Notes: generated from the sequence alone by a model not told the origin. Positions 23,010-34,952 are shown, numbered from the stretch's first letter. The stretch is 64,000 bases of DNA from Austropuccinia psidii (GCA_023105745.1 JALGQZ010000013.1:26894105-26958104); one strand, 5' to 3'. Numbers and translations are program-made.

Positions 23010-24528
23010 TGTCACAACCATGGCAATTACCCTCCTGGGCTCCATAGGGCACATCAGTGCCATATCAATCTTATGGCAATTTGGCCATATCCATAATCAC
23101 TGGCCAAATTGGCCCTCTCATTGTTTCTGGCCTCTTATGGTCATTTCACTCCTGGGGCCAACCTGGCCCCTTCACTATAATGAGGCCTTTCCAAGCCATT
23201 CGCTGCTTTTGGGCACTCTAAGGTATTTTCCAGTCAGCAGGCAAAATACAGCACAAAAGCCTTTATTTGGCCTTTTAAGCTTTAAATACAGTTTTGGGCA
23301 TTTATGCTGTATTCATCTGTATATGCCATTTTCCCATTTATTATGGGAAATATGTTCAAAAGGCCATATCAGGCCTTTTGGGGCTTAATTGCCGGTTTTG
23401 TGCATTTTGCGCATTTTCCACATTTTCCACATTATTGCGCACTTTGCGGAAATACAGTTTTAAAGCTGTATAAGCTGTATTTGGCCAATACACCCAGAAA
23501 CACCTTGTCACCCATGAAGTCACCCAAAACCCAATTTTTACTCTCATCCTCCCAACTTCACTCACAAAGACCTTTGGCCACTTTCACCCTTCAGCAACTC
23601 AAATTGTCATAAATGGTGTTGTACACCATTCTGCACCTTTTTTCACCAGAAATTTAATGATGTAAATATCAGAGGTGTAATTCAACATTCCATAAGTCAC
23701 CAAAGTGTCATGTCATCCAGAGGACCCATCAAGGCTCAAGTGCAGGTGTAATTTCTCAAAGACCAATGATGCCATCAGGAATTCATTGGTTATTCTCACT
23801 TCAAGTATTCCCTCCAAGGGAATACTGTCAATTAATTCCCAAATTGTATTCAAGAGGAAGTTCCAAACAAGTTGTCAAGTGTCAACTCTCCATCAATCCA
23901 ACTTGGCAACCACATTCATTTCAATACAGTCTGGATTCATCAAGACCTGTATTTCAATCATACATTGTGGGAAAATCATTCAACACAGTTCATTTCCCAA
24001 TCTGGAAAGGTATACACTTCATCAAGCTGTCAATACAGCTTCAAGGATTCAATACAGACCAGCTGTCAGCCTGAAGGAGTCAAGCTCTCAACTTCTCATA
24101 TATACCAGCCTCCTTTGACCCTGGGCCCTTCCCCCCAGTTAATTGATATATTTTTATTTATTTTTATTTTATCTTTATTTATCTTACCATTTTTGTTAAG
24201 TGAATACTGATATTATCAAGTCATTCATTTAGAACCTTTTGTCTTTTCTTTCTTTGCCTTTCAATGGATATTTGGTGGTCATATCCTTACTAATTCCATT
24301 GTTCATTTTGGCAGGTTGAAACAGTGATTAATGACTTACATGGTTGGCTCTTTGGCCATTTGGCTTCTCATTTCTCTTATTGCATCTCATCTTTGTACTT
24401 GCATTCTTCTTAGAGAAATTCAATTCTTTATTTTTATTTTCTTTATTCTTTTGGAGTATTCCAAGTGATTTCCCTGATTTCTGAGTGCCAGGCCACTCTT
24501 GTTTTTCTGTCCAAGAGCCCCTTTGGCA
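23010..24528 (+). repeat. Solo LTR of the F Gypsy family
   Basis: Starts TGTCACAACC and ends ...CCCCTTTGGCA. Perfect 5-bp target duplications CCAAA flank it at 23005-23009 and 24529-24533, and no internal region is attached, so it is a solo LTR formed by LTR-LTR recombination. It is clearly less AT-rich than its surroundings, with many GGCC and AATACAG/CTGTATT words, a TATATA at about 24098 and then an A/T-rich tail. An inverted relative is the 5' LTR of element F (2206-2925). Several ORFs across it overlap in all frames and are not genes. Confidence 0.82.
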
Positions 24529-24533
24529 CCAAA

Positions 24534-27500
24534 AAAACTTTCCTAAAAAACCCTCAAAGGTCTGAGAGTGCAGATTCAATTAATTCTGTTATTTTTTATA
24601 TCTATTTTCATAAAAATAGTACAGGAAAAATAGCTCTCATTATTTATATGAAAAACAGAATTATAATTATTTAAAGGTACTATTATTTCAAGATTTTGAA
24701 GAGTTTCAAGTAAGATTATTGAGAACTCTGGAATCCCTTATAATTATAATCTTAATACTCCATATACTTTAGTGTTTATATGGGGTTTTTCAGCTTAATG
24801 TTGATGAATTGGATATTTTAATATTGCAATATAGATTTTCATAGAAACAGGAGAAAATAAAGAAAAGTAAACTCATAAAATATTTAATGAAAAATTTGTT
24901 TGATATGTTACTAAATAAATAAATCATATTAATCATATTTGAGATAGGAAGGAGTGATTAACTGAACATGATTGGGGAAGTCTTTTCCCTCTCACACACA
25001 TATATATATATATATATATTTGATTGCTTCATTATTTTTAGGTAGAAAATATTGAAATAAATTTTTTATATTTAATTAAGAATAGATCATATTGCACAAT
25101 GATATGCTTTATTGGGTACACTATTAGCCCTAATCCTTCACTTTCAAAATTCATATAGAAGAAGCTTTGGAAAAATTTTAAGAAACATATTAAATGAAAA
25201 ATTATCAACCACCAATGATGTGTATATTCAAGGAAACTGAAATGTATTCTTTTCACCCCATGTGGGACTCAAACTATGCTTATTAGCTGAAATTTTATTT
25301 ATCAGATTTTAAATTAATATATTTCATCTTAAACATATCCCAAATATTTGGAGTAATTCAGAGCTAGATGATACCTTATGAGATGAAAATTAGTTTGAGA
25401 GACAAAATTTAAAAATTAATTGTGGAAAAATTGAGAATTTGTTTCCTATTTCATTACAAATTCTGGAAAATTAAAGTTCATTTTAAGATTATCTCAAAGA
25501 TCATAGAGTTTAATAATTAACCTGTTGTTTTCCGTGAGAAATCTCACCAACATCACTCAAATTAAAACATAAGGTCTTCCACTTTTAAATCAAAATAAGT
25601 ATCAAATTGAAAGTTCAGATTTTCATATGCGCGTACCACTGAGAGGATCACGTTCATTCAAAATGAATGATATATGGAATGAAAAAGGTGGGAAACCAAT
25701 AAATTATTTAAATAATCATTGTATAAATATTTCAAGAATATTTTTAACAAACCTGAATAGACATGATCAAAGTTTTCATGGTGTGAAGAAGTATTGATAT
25801 CTTAAAACAAGGTCAAGGACTTTAAATTTTAGTCATTCCGAGGTCTAAATTACATCAACAATTATAATCCAAGAACTTAGGGAGTTTCCTCATACATATC
25901 AGAAGGGCTTTAATTCATGGGAAAATGGAGGATATCACCATAATGTGACCCTTTCACTTATTTAAAAAAGGAAGAGATATGTATTTTAGCTCTTGTTTTT
26001 ATTAGGTAAAAATTTTCTTCTTTGACAAGGGGATAAAGTTAGAACATGAAATAATGATAATTCTGTCAGAGAAATATACTTAATTTAAAGTTAGAAGCCT
26101 ATATAGACAGAATAAACATTCAAGATTTCAAATAAATTTAGAAGGCATTTTATATCAGGACAAAATTCTATGCTGATCGAAGTAAATTATAATAAATTTT
26201 GAAAGAGAAATATTGAATGTAGTTGAGCTTAGCTCAAGCTTACTAATAAGTCATAATTCTTTATCCTAATATACACACTCTGTTAATTTTTGAGCTTGTA
26301 CCTGATCTAAGTATTATTAAAAGAATCTGCATTTATATGATAAAATCATGTTAATCTTTTTGTCATCTAATTGTATGATATGTCTATATAAATTTGGAAA
26401 AATTATGACCCAAAAAGAAGTAACTCAGTTCTAACATCTTATTTGCATATCTCAAACAACGCAGTTTATTTCTACTGAGAGGATGAATAAAAATATCAGG
26501 GTTAAACCCATGTTTGAGTAAATATGGTACTGATTTCTAGACAAGTGTTGAACCTGCAGCACCTGACCTCAGGGCTTGCATTTTTCTTCATGGTTACTGG
26601 AGCTAATTGAATTACAAATTTTGTTATTTATCGTTTGAGAAGGAAAAAAATGAGTTTTCTATTATGAAAGGGTATTCCATTATTACTTAAAAATTCTTGT
26701 CTTGAAGTAAGGTTGATATTTCATTTTATAAATATTTTTAATTATTATGGTAAATTTTCTAATTGATAATTTTCAAAGTATTAAATATAATTAGAGATGA
26801 GAGATATAGGTATCACTAAGGTCCCAACCACTCCCTAGACATGTTTCCCGTCCAAATTAGCTCTGAAGTAAGAAGTAGGCATTCAGTAATCAAAATCTTG
26901 GTATTATATATTCTCCCATGTATTACTAACATTTAAGTTTGATGTTTACAGAAAAATCCTATAACCTGAAGTTTCCAGATCAATTCCTATTCTTTATTTC
27001 AAAAATAGAAGTTCTAAAGCTTTTTTTCAATCTTCTTTTTCAAACATAAACTGAGTCCTAAGGATTCTTAGCCATTATGAAAAAAAAATTATACAGATTT
27101 TTGAAAATTTAATAATGGCATCATGATCTAAAATGTTGATTAGGTTTTATTTGAATCTCATTTTGAGGCTTAAGTTATTTCTCAGTTTATTATTTTAACT
27201 TTTTCAAGATGGAATATTGAAAGAAGTATCTTCTTTACAAAATTTATTCATCATATTGATCAAAAATTCCAGAAATAAGTAGTTATTCTATCCTTTCTTC
27301 TTGATTGAAGCTTATGTAAACTTAGATGTATCACTGAGTTTGATAAGGGTTAAGTCACAAGGCTTAATTATAGGAAATGTTCAAATATCTCCTGGAATAG
27401 TAATGTATTTTCTTGAGATTACTCGTTGGCTTTTGCTCTCTGAAGATAGGAATTATATGATATTTATAGAGCCTACTTGATGTATGATATAGTACTGAAT

Positions 27501-28958
27501 ACTATGTTATTTTATAATAAAAAAAAATTGTAGTCAATGTGAATTTTCCGAAATATAAAAAAATGAGTAGTTCTTATTCTTTAATTCATCAATTTATTAA
27601 AATCTATCGAAAGTACCTTTATCAGTCTAAATCAAAAAATATTTTCAAGCTTATATCTGAGTTAAAATTAAGTATGTACTCAAAAAATATGGAATTAAAA
27701 AAATAAAATTCAATAAGTCTTCCTTTAATATACAAAATCTTTTTAAATGAGATTTTTAATAAGTTTGAGAAGATATTTCCTTTATTATTAAGAAAATCCT
27801 AAACATCTCTTGAATTTTGCTGATAAGAAAACCTTTGAAATTTTTTTATTCCAAAGAATAAAGAAAATTAATCAAATTTTAAAAATGAAAAATAAAAAGC
27901 ACCATCTGAGTTTTGGGTTTGATTTCGAAAACAACTGAATAATTACCTCTCAATTTTTTTCATAATGTCACAAAAAAACTGATTATGAATACTCAAATGA
28001 AGGAAGAAAGAAATATTATTATCAATAAATGAACAAAAAATTTCATTTTATTGTGGCTTTGTGTATTTTAAAGGATAATTAAGAGAAAAACTTGCATTTT
28101 TTTGTTCAATTTTATGAATAATAACTTTATTTTAAAATAAGTCAATGAAAATTCACAGTTTTTTGGAATTAGGTTTTTCAAACAATCATATATGTAAGTA
28201 AAAGGAATTCATCTCTCTTGTTAGAAATACTTCAAATGTATTTGTTTGTAATCTTCTTTTGTGAGGAATCATTTTATTCAAAAAAAAAAAACAAAAGTTA
28301 AATTTTAGTTAATGTTTTCCTTTGCTATCATTTTTGGAATAAAAAGAGTTTTTTGTAATCTGTTTAAATTTAGTAATGTATAGATATTCTTCATGGAAGA
28401 AAACTGAAATTTTTTGTGATTTTGAGTTCTGTCTTCAAGAATTGAAATATAAGCTTAAGGATTATCTGATTAAATATTATTTCCATTCACAATCCACTAA
28501 TTTTTCATTTTTTCATAAATAAATTCTGTTGATTGATAAACCCCCCCAAAAAAATATCATTGGTTATCTATAAACATCATATCGAAATTTGGACTTAAAG
28601 AAGATTAATTTAATAAATTTTCTGTTCTAAACCAAAAAAGAAGCTTAAAGCTAGAATAATGATAGAAAAATAAAAAGGAGTAGACTTCATCTCAAATTAT
28701 TTTTCCAAAGTGTTTAAATTGAAGATCCTAAAACTTTTCCTTAGCTGAAGCATTTTGATAGAAAAAAAAGAGATTCTTTCCCAGTGGGTAAATTCCTCTC
28801 TTGCTATGTATCTATATAATCCAACATTATTTGAAAAAATTAATCAAAAAAGATTTAAAAATCAATAATAATAATAGTTTCTAATTTTTAATATTTTATC
28901 ATATTTCCGAACCAAGTTGTGATACAAAATCAACAAATTGTAAATATTTCATTGTGTG
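24534..28958. other. AT-rich interval without a supported gene
   Basis: Apart from a short CA/TA microsatellite at 24993-25019 I see no ORF above background, no LTR, no RNA gene and no clear repeat. The longest ORFs (under 85 codons) match nothing. Confidence 0.6.
24993..25019. repeat. (CA)4(TA)n microsatellite
   Basis: Pure CACACACA followed by about nine TA units. Confidence 0.9.
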
Positions 28959-28963
28959 CCATT

Positions 28964-29246
28964 TCTTAGAATTCCTCATCTTAAAAGACTACTTATAGAG
29001 TAACGCACTCATTACTTATTAGAAAATCCTCTCAGACGAGGTGCCCCAATTACCCCAGTCAGTATCATGTTGGGCATAGTAATTGGGACAGTTGTCAATA
29101 TAAAAGAGTCGATGGGCTGTCTCTTGTTCACCCATTGACTCACATTCTTTCACTCATATCACACCTACAGGTGTGTTATTATCTTGTCGCTGCCTCTCCA
29201 ATTATATCGTAAGGTATTAACACCTTATTAAAAAGTCAGTTTTATA
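28964..29246 (+). repeat. 5' LTR of Copia element D
   Basis: TCTTAGAATTCCTCATC... to ...AGTCAGTTTTATA. It contains a TATAAAAG at 29099-29106 and an inverted motif CACACCTACAGGTGTG near 29161. It has few long AT runs, so it stands out from the surrounding DNA. Confidence 0.88.
29099..29106 (+). promoter_or_regulatory. Candidate TATA box of D 5' LTR
   Basis: TATAAAAG about 148 bp before the LTR end; identical in the 3' LTR at 33270-33277. Confidence 0.5.
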
Positions 29247-29260
29247 GGTTATGGGCCCAG
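29247..29260 (+). other. Primer-binding site of D (half initiator tRNA-Met type)
   Basis: GGTTATGGGCCCAG immediately follows the LTR. It is complementary to the anticodon arm of eukaryotic initiator tRNA-Met (CUGGGCCCAUAACC), the known primer of several Copia elements that use a cleaved tRNA. Element E has the same 14 bases. Confidence 0.8.
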
Positions 29261-30789
29261 ACGCGATCGCTGCATCTGCTGCGCAAAAGAATGGTATACC
29301 CATTCTTTGCGAAAACAATTATTCTGAATGGGATGCGGCAAGGGCATTTTTCTTATACATTGGATTCTTAGATTACGTTGATGGTGACATCAATCCCCCA
29401 TCCAAATTAAACTCAAACATCTCTTTCAAGTATAAGGAGATGAAACAAAAAGCTGCTGGTGTTATATGTCAGTCACTTAACACCAACAATCGAGCAAAGT
29501 TTCTAACCAAAGAAAATGAGAAAAATCCCTTAGAACTATATGCTGCAATCTCTTTGTACTACCAATCTAGTCAAAGTAAAAATCAGGCCAGAATGTTTTG
29601 TACCTTACTAGCAGTCAAATGCAAAGACAAGGAGCTAGCAAAATTTATCAGCGACATCAGAATACAGCTCATGAATCTCAACTCAGTTGGGATTTGTGTA
29701 GGCAAGCCTCCGAGTGTGATAGACATATCCAATGAATTATTGGCCAAAATAATCATCAGTCAACTATCTGAAGGATACGATAATTTAAAAAGGATGATTT
29801 ATGAAACCCGACCCTTGGAGACAGCCAAAGTAGTTTCAAAAATTGATGATTACATCAGAGACAGCTATTCAACTACTAAAGGATCTGATGAAAGACAACA
29901 AGTTAAATCAGAATCGGCATTCAAAGTACGAAATTATCCATACTGCAGCAATGGAATAAACAACCCTTCAACAAAGCATTTGATCAAAGATTGTAGACAG
30001 TTAAAAAGAAACACCAACCAAAAAGCACAGAAAAATAAAAACAACAAGAAGAAAGCAAACTCGGCAAGCACTAATCAAGAAACAACATTTGAAGAAAGCT
30101 ACTCTTCTTCAGAAGAAATTCCTGTTGTTAGGTATTCCAAAGCTTTTGTAACTAAACCCAATTCTGAAAATTTAAACCCTTACCTTGACACTGCTGCCTC
30201 AAGTCACATGGTAGGAGATAGAAGAGCCTATATGACATACACTGAGAAGTACATGTCTGTTGAAACAGCAAATGGTTCTCAGACACCTGTGCTAGGACAC
30301 AGTAAAGTCCGATTTCTGTCAAATCGCAAGGTTATATCATTACATTGCCTCCATGTACCACATCTAGCAGAGACACTGGTTAGCATGGGAAAACTGTGGA
30401 AAACGGGGTTCACAATCCTCAAAACAAACCAATCTTTTTTTTCAGTCAAAAAGCACAACTCCATGCTGATGAATGGGAAGGTCAACAACAATCTTTTTGT
30501 TCTTGACATGAAGATATGTTTTCCAAAACCAACAGTCGCATCAATTATTAAAGCTCCAGATTTTCTGCACAAGAGAACTGGACACCCAGGCAATGAAGTC
30601 TTAAAAAAGATGTATCCCGGTGTAAAGACTCCAGAATTCTGTGAAGCTTGTGCACTGAGAAAGTCAAAACAGCTACCTTACAAACAGCACTTCCTCGAGC
30701 GAATGCTCCTGGACATACCATCCACTCTGACCTTTCTGGAAAAATCTCTCTACCAAGCATTGGTGGAGGCAATTACTACCTCAAATTAA
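29251..30789 (+). CDS. gag-protease-pre-integrase of Copia element D
   Basis: Open for 512 codons; the ATG lies inside the primer-binding site. Residues 1 to about 210 are Copia gag. A knuckle near residues 231-250 is degenerate (CSNG...KHLIKDC, second Cys lost). Protease: DTAASSHMVGD begins at residue 313; the family motif is D[ST]GASxHM, so the catalytic Asp is kept but the Gly is Ala. The pre-integrase HHCC zinc site is complete: LHKRTGHPGNEVL and FCEACALRKSKQ. Around 30690 a frameshift moves the true frame to the ORF starting at 30648, so the last ~30 residues here are off-frame. The element would make one polyprotein. Confidence 0.85.
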   Translation: MGPDAIAASAAQKNGIPILCENNYSEWDAARAFFLYIGFLDYVDGDINPPSKLNSNISFKYKEMKQKAAGVICQSLNTNNRAKFLTKENEKNPLELYAAISLYYQSSQSKNQARMFCTLLAVKCKDKELAKFISDIRIQLMNLNSVGICVGKPPSVIDISNELLAKIIISQLSEGYDNLKRMIYETRPLETAKVVSKIDDYIRDSYSTTKGSDERQQVKSESAFKVRNYPYCSNGINNPSTKHLIKDCRQLKRNTNQKAQKNKNNKKKANSASTNQETTFEESYSSSEEIPVVRYSKAFVTKPNSENLNPYLDTAASSHMVGDRRAYMTYTEKYMSVETANGSQTPVLGHSKVRFLSNRKVISLHCLHVPHLAETLVSMGKLWKTGFTILKTNQSFFSVKKHNSMLMNGKVNNNLFVLDMKICFPKPTVASIIKAPDFLHKRTGHPGNEVLKKMYPGVKTPEFCEACALRKSKQLPYKQHFLERMLLDIPSTLTFLEKSLYQALVEAITTSN

Positions 30790-31372
30790 CAGATGACTTC
30801 AGTTGTTTCAAATCAGTTTACATCCTAAATAAGAAGTCGGCTACTGGTGCAGCAATTAGGGATTATGTACACAAAGCTGAAAGAAAGCATGGTAATTGCG
30901 TCAAAGTGTTGGTGAATACCTCGATTCTGAACTACAAGAATTTCTCATTAAGAAGGGAATAAAAATGCAACTCACAGTGCCTTATTCCCCTAAACAGAAC
31001 CCCATATCAGAAAGGGGAAACAGATCAACAAGTGAAAAGGCCAGAACACTTCTCTTTACTTCAAATCTTCCCACCAACTTCTGGGGTGAAGCAGTCGTAA
31101 CTGGCACTTTCCTGGAAAATGTCACACCATGCAGTTCAATTGAAAACAAAACACCATTTGAACTATGGAATAACTACAAGTTCAATCTATCTTGGCTTAG
31201 AACATTTGGCTGTCAATGTTATGTGAACATACCCAAAACCCTTCAAAAGGGGAAATTCAAGCCTACATCAAGAAAAGGGATTTTTCTCGGATATGATTCC
31301 AATAAAAACAACAGGAGGGTCATGCTGGAAAATGGAAAAATAATCAAATGTCATGATGTTGTATTTGATTAA
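30690..31372 (+). pseudogene. Integrase core and C-terminus of element D
   Basis: Two overlapping frames (30648-30962 and 30896-31372). The first catalytic Asp is in HTIHSDLSG. After RKHGNCVKVL the text jumps to VGEYLDSELQEFL in the next frame: a short deletion near 30905-30915 has removed the second catalytic Asp of the usual SDNGGEY box. The catalytic Glu is in ISERGNRS. The C-terminal part contains LPTNFWGEAVVTGTFL and RKGIFLGYD, typical of Copia integrase tails. Integration activity is impossible without the second Asp. Confidence 0.82.
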
Positions 31373-33075
31373 CATATATTTCCCAGCCCTCTGGAAAAAA
31401 AGAACACCAAGATTCAATTCAGTACAGTGACGACTGCAGTTTCGCTGGCATCATTGATCACAAGCACATCAGTCAAATAGAATCATCGTCCAACAATGAT
31501 GATTTTAATCCCGTGAATGATTATCCTGCAAGAATTCCAACAACTAAACCCGGATGGGATTACAAACTTACATCAAACCAAGCTCCAAAACACGTATTGG
31601 CTGATATCAATGGATCTAACATCCTTTAATCGAAAAGACAAGCACATGCAGCAGTACAATCAATAAACTCAAATTCCAAAAATCCAGCCTCATGGAGAGA
31701 AGCAATGTCACTTGCTGACAAGTCCCTTTTGGTTGAAGCACTGAAAAATGAACTCAACAATTTGATATCAAGAGGTGTCTTCATTGAGACAACTCTACCA
31801 AAGGGCAGCAAACCAGTTGGAAACTCCGTTCAATTCCAAAGAAATTTTGACAACAATGGAAAACTTATTAAAAATAAAATAAAAATTTGTGCGCAAGGAT
31901 TCTCCCAAAACCATGGTGTGGATTACAATGATACTTTTTCTCTGACAGGTAAATTTAGTTCATTGCGATGTCTACTAGCCGTTGCAGCACACAAAGGTCT
32001 GGAAATACATCACATGGATGCAGTAGCAGAATTTCTCAATCTGACATTAGAAGAAGAAATCTACATGACAATCCCTATCTTCTTATTGGCACACTCCTCT
32101 GACAAGATATGGCAGCTAAAAAAGCCCCTATATGGCTTAAAACAATCATTGTGATATTGGTATCTGGAACTCAGCAACTTCTTCAAATAAATCAAACTTT
32201 TTCCAAGCAAGGCTGATCTGTGCCTGTTCATTTCTAATGATGTTGGATGGGAATGTTTTGTGCATATTCATGTAGATGACATGACTATTGCATCCAATAA
32301 AATTGAAAAATTCAAATCACTTATCATGGACAGGTTTGAGATGGAAGACCTTTGTGCTAGGTATCAAACTAACAAGAAATAAAGCAGAAAAAGAAATTTT
32401 TCTTTCACAAACCTCATAAGTCAAGGAACTACTTCATGAATATGACATGTCGGATTGTAAAACAGTGGCAAATTCAAGAGTTTCAGAAGCCAGAGATGAT
32501 GACAACCAACAAGAACTATCGCCAAGCCATAGGGAAGATAAGTTATCTGCAGGTTGCCACGAGACCTCATCTGGCGTTTGTCACTTCCCAACTCTTGCAA
32601 TTCTTGGAAAAGCCAGGATACTCTCACTGGATTGCGTTCAAACACTTACTACAATACCTGGCTGGCAGTGATTTTTCTCTCTGCAGCTATAGCGATGCAG
32701 ATTATTCCAACTGCATTAAAACTCAACAGTCTGTCAGTGGATACCTTACGATGATAAGTTAGGAAACAAAACACTGTCTCAACCTCTTCTTGTGAAGCGG
32801 AATACAAAGCACAGTATGAAGGGGCAAAAGACCTTCTGTGGTCGGCAAGGCTTCTTGAGGAGTTGGGAATTTCAGTAGCAAAGCCTTTACAACTCTTCGG
32901 GACAAGCAGGGAGTGATCTCCTTGGCAAAGAATCCTCAAGTCAACAAAAGATCAAAACACTTTTATGTTATTTTTCACTGGATACAAGAGAAGACAGCAA
33001 ACAACACATTGAAAGTGGACTATATTTCAACTCTGAAGATGCTTGCTGATGGCCTAACAAAGGCTCTGGCTTGAC
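31373..33075 (+). pseudogene. Reverse transcriptase-RNase H of element D
   Basis: Copia-type RT. The open piece 31705-32154 has the first catalytic region as MDAVAEFLN and ends in KPLYGLKQSL followed by TGA where other copies have an Arg codon. The HVDD catalytic box lies at 32269-32280 (FVHIHVDDM). The connection is in 32436-32762 (YRQAIGKISYL). The RNase H part contains YSDADYSNC, SVSGYLTM and, in another frame near 32775, SSCEAEYKAQ. Several later frame changes occur. The first ~330 bases after 31373 are a linker with no clear domain. Confidence 0.8.
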
Positions 33076-33125
33076 CATCGCACACAAATGTTTTAAAGAA
33101 CATAGGTTTAATTCAAGTAATGAGT

Positions 33126-33134
33126 GAGGGGGGG
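33126..33134 (+). other. Polypurine tract of element D
   Basis: GAGGGGGGG directly before the 3' LTR. Confidence 0.7.
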
Positions 33135-33417
33135 TCTTAGAATTCCTCATCTTAAAAGACTACTTATAGAGTAACGCACTCATTACTTATTAGAAAATCC
33201 TCTCAGAAGAGGTGCCCCAATTACCCCAGTTAGCATCATGTTGGGAATAGTAATTGGGACAGTTGTCAATATAAAAGAGTCGATGGGCTGTCTCTTGTTC
33301 ACCCATCAACTCACATTCTTTCACTCATATCACACCTACAGGTGTGTTATTATCTTGTCGCTGCCTCTCCAATTATATCATAAGGTATCAACACCTTATT
33401 AAACAGTCAGTTTTATA
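33135..33417 (+). repeat. 3' LTR of Copia element D
   Basis: Same length and termini as the 5' LTR; followed by the CCATT duplication. Confidence 0.88.
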
Positions 33418-33422
33418 CCATT

Positions 33423-34666
33423 GTCATACTTCATTGTATATAAAATTGTGTCAATTTGTCTTATAGGTCCTTCAATCTCATAATTACTGGTTTAAATTGA
33501 ATTATTCTCAAAATAAGTGTCTGCAGCACCTCCAGGGAAAGTTCTGTGATAATACTGTATTATTTTTTGGGTATATAATATTAGAACTCTTCCCTTGCTT
33601 TTCACTATTCCAACTGGCCCTCTAAGAGCTGTGCCCCAATGCATATTTTCATTTATTGGGAAAGCTGTTAGTCCTTTCTTCTGTTTCCACCCAATACATC
33701 CCTATTGCCTGGCAATATAAGTTTTTATATGGTTACAAGATATATAATCATATTTATCCAGAATTTATGCAATAAATTTAAAAATATTTAAGAAATTAAT
33801 TTTTGGTTCTTAACGCCCTTAGCAATATCCATGGGAAAAATGAAGCCATTTATGTAGAACATTCATTTCATGTTCCGGTGAATACTTTTTTGAAATTAAT
33901 ATCCTTTTTTTAAAATCCTGATATATATATTTTTCCTCTTTCAAATTTTAATCCCATCATCATAATCTCTAAAAATCTCAGAAATAAGGGAAAATATTTG
34001 TAAATTCCTCCCAAATACATCAACATTTACTTCAATGCCAATATCTCTTTTTTAGAATAACCAATTCAAAACAAAGTAAAATGAGAATATACTTTAAAAA
34101 GAGAAATGGTCTTCTTCAATATTTGATGTTGAATATTTTTGATTAATCAGGTGTCACTCTCAAGATGTATTTGAAGCATTAAATAATCCACTCTTATATC
34201 CTGGTTGGTGCATACGTTTCCGCAGAGAAATAAAAAATTAACAATGATGAAGTTTTGAGATCTGATCAATATCTATTCAAAAAAGAGTTTTTATTTAATT
34301 CTTATTTATTACAGATAACTTTTTATGTATTTCTGAACCCGCTTACAATAAAAGTGTAAAATTTCATATGAAACACATCTTTAATTTTTTTTTCCTTTTT
34401 ATGAAAGAATTAGTATAAAGATTCATACTTTTTATAATAACTCGATAAGCTTATTATAGCTAAAAACTTACTTATTCATCTGATAAGTTTCTTAAAGTCA
34501 TTTTATAAGTACTAAGCTCCAATTATTTTCAAAACGAAAAAATATTGATTTTTTTCCAGAACGTCGTTTCAATTACTAACTTAATACTTATCATATTTTC
34601 CTTCCAATAAAAATTCATAGAATGAAAATTGGAAGTGAATTTCATTCAATTATTCAAAGGCTTTAA
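33423..34666. other. Interval between elements D and E, with a coding-like fossil
   Basis: Mostly AT-rich. On the minus strand from 33706 to 33494 there is an open, protein-like stretch of about 68 codons (see findings) that is not part of element D. The rest, 33720-34666, shows nothing. Confidence 0.4.
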
Positions 34667-34671
34667 ATAAG

Positions 34672-34928
34672 TGAAAGATGTTCAAACGACGTAAAGGTCA
34701 GGAAAACAGTAATGAGAAGATTTAGAAAATATGAGTAGCTGGATGAGGGGCAGCTACACATGTTTTCAACAGGCTTTAAATAGTAATTAAAACGTAGATA
34801 GCACCGTGATCTTAAGAGAGCAGTGCATGATCATCGATAGCAATATGTTCTAAGTAATTAAGTTTAATAAAAGTAACTATGTGAATACAAGTATTTCTAG
34901 TGACAACGTAAACTAAGTATACTTAACA
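34672..34928 (-). repeat. 3' LTR of Copia element E
   Basis: On the minus strand TGTTAAGTATACTTAG... to ...CATCTTTCA. It differs from the 5' LTR at about twelve positions by eye. Confidence 0.88.
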
Positions 34929-34935
34929 CCCTCCC
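34929..34935 (-). other. Polypurine tract of element E
   Basis: GGGAGGG on the minus strand next to the 3' LTR. Confidence 0.6.
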
Positions 34936-34952
34936 ATGCTCGAGAGTTGCAA

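Larger units (their letters stand above)
28964..33417 (+). mobile_element. Ty1/Copia retrotransposon D (inactive)
   Basis: Two 283-bp LTRs (28964-29246, 33135-33417) differ by about nine substitutions by eye. The 5-bp flanks CCATT at 28959-28963 and 33418-33422 are identical. The internal region has gag, protease, integrase, then reverse transcriptase and RNase H, the Copia order. Frameshifts, stops and a deletion in the integrase core inactivate it. The LTR termini are TC...TA, not TG...CA. Confidence 0.9.

Noticed and set aside
23020..24210. Several overlapping ORFs of 100-137 codons on both strands
   Set aside because: All lie inside a defined solo LTR; the openness follows from its lower stop-codon density.
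24328..24579. Lys-rich minus-strand ORF that looked like a gag tail
   Set aside because: Most of it lies in the end of the solo LTR and crosses the target duplication, so it is not one coding unit.
30279..30772. Minus-strand ORFs antisense to the Copia D polyprotein
   Set aside because: The plus strand carries protease and pre-integrase motifs; these are antisense shadows.
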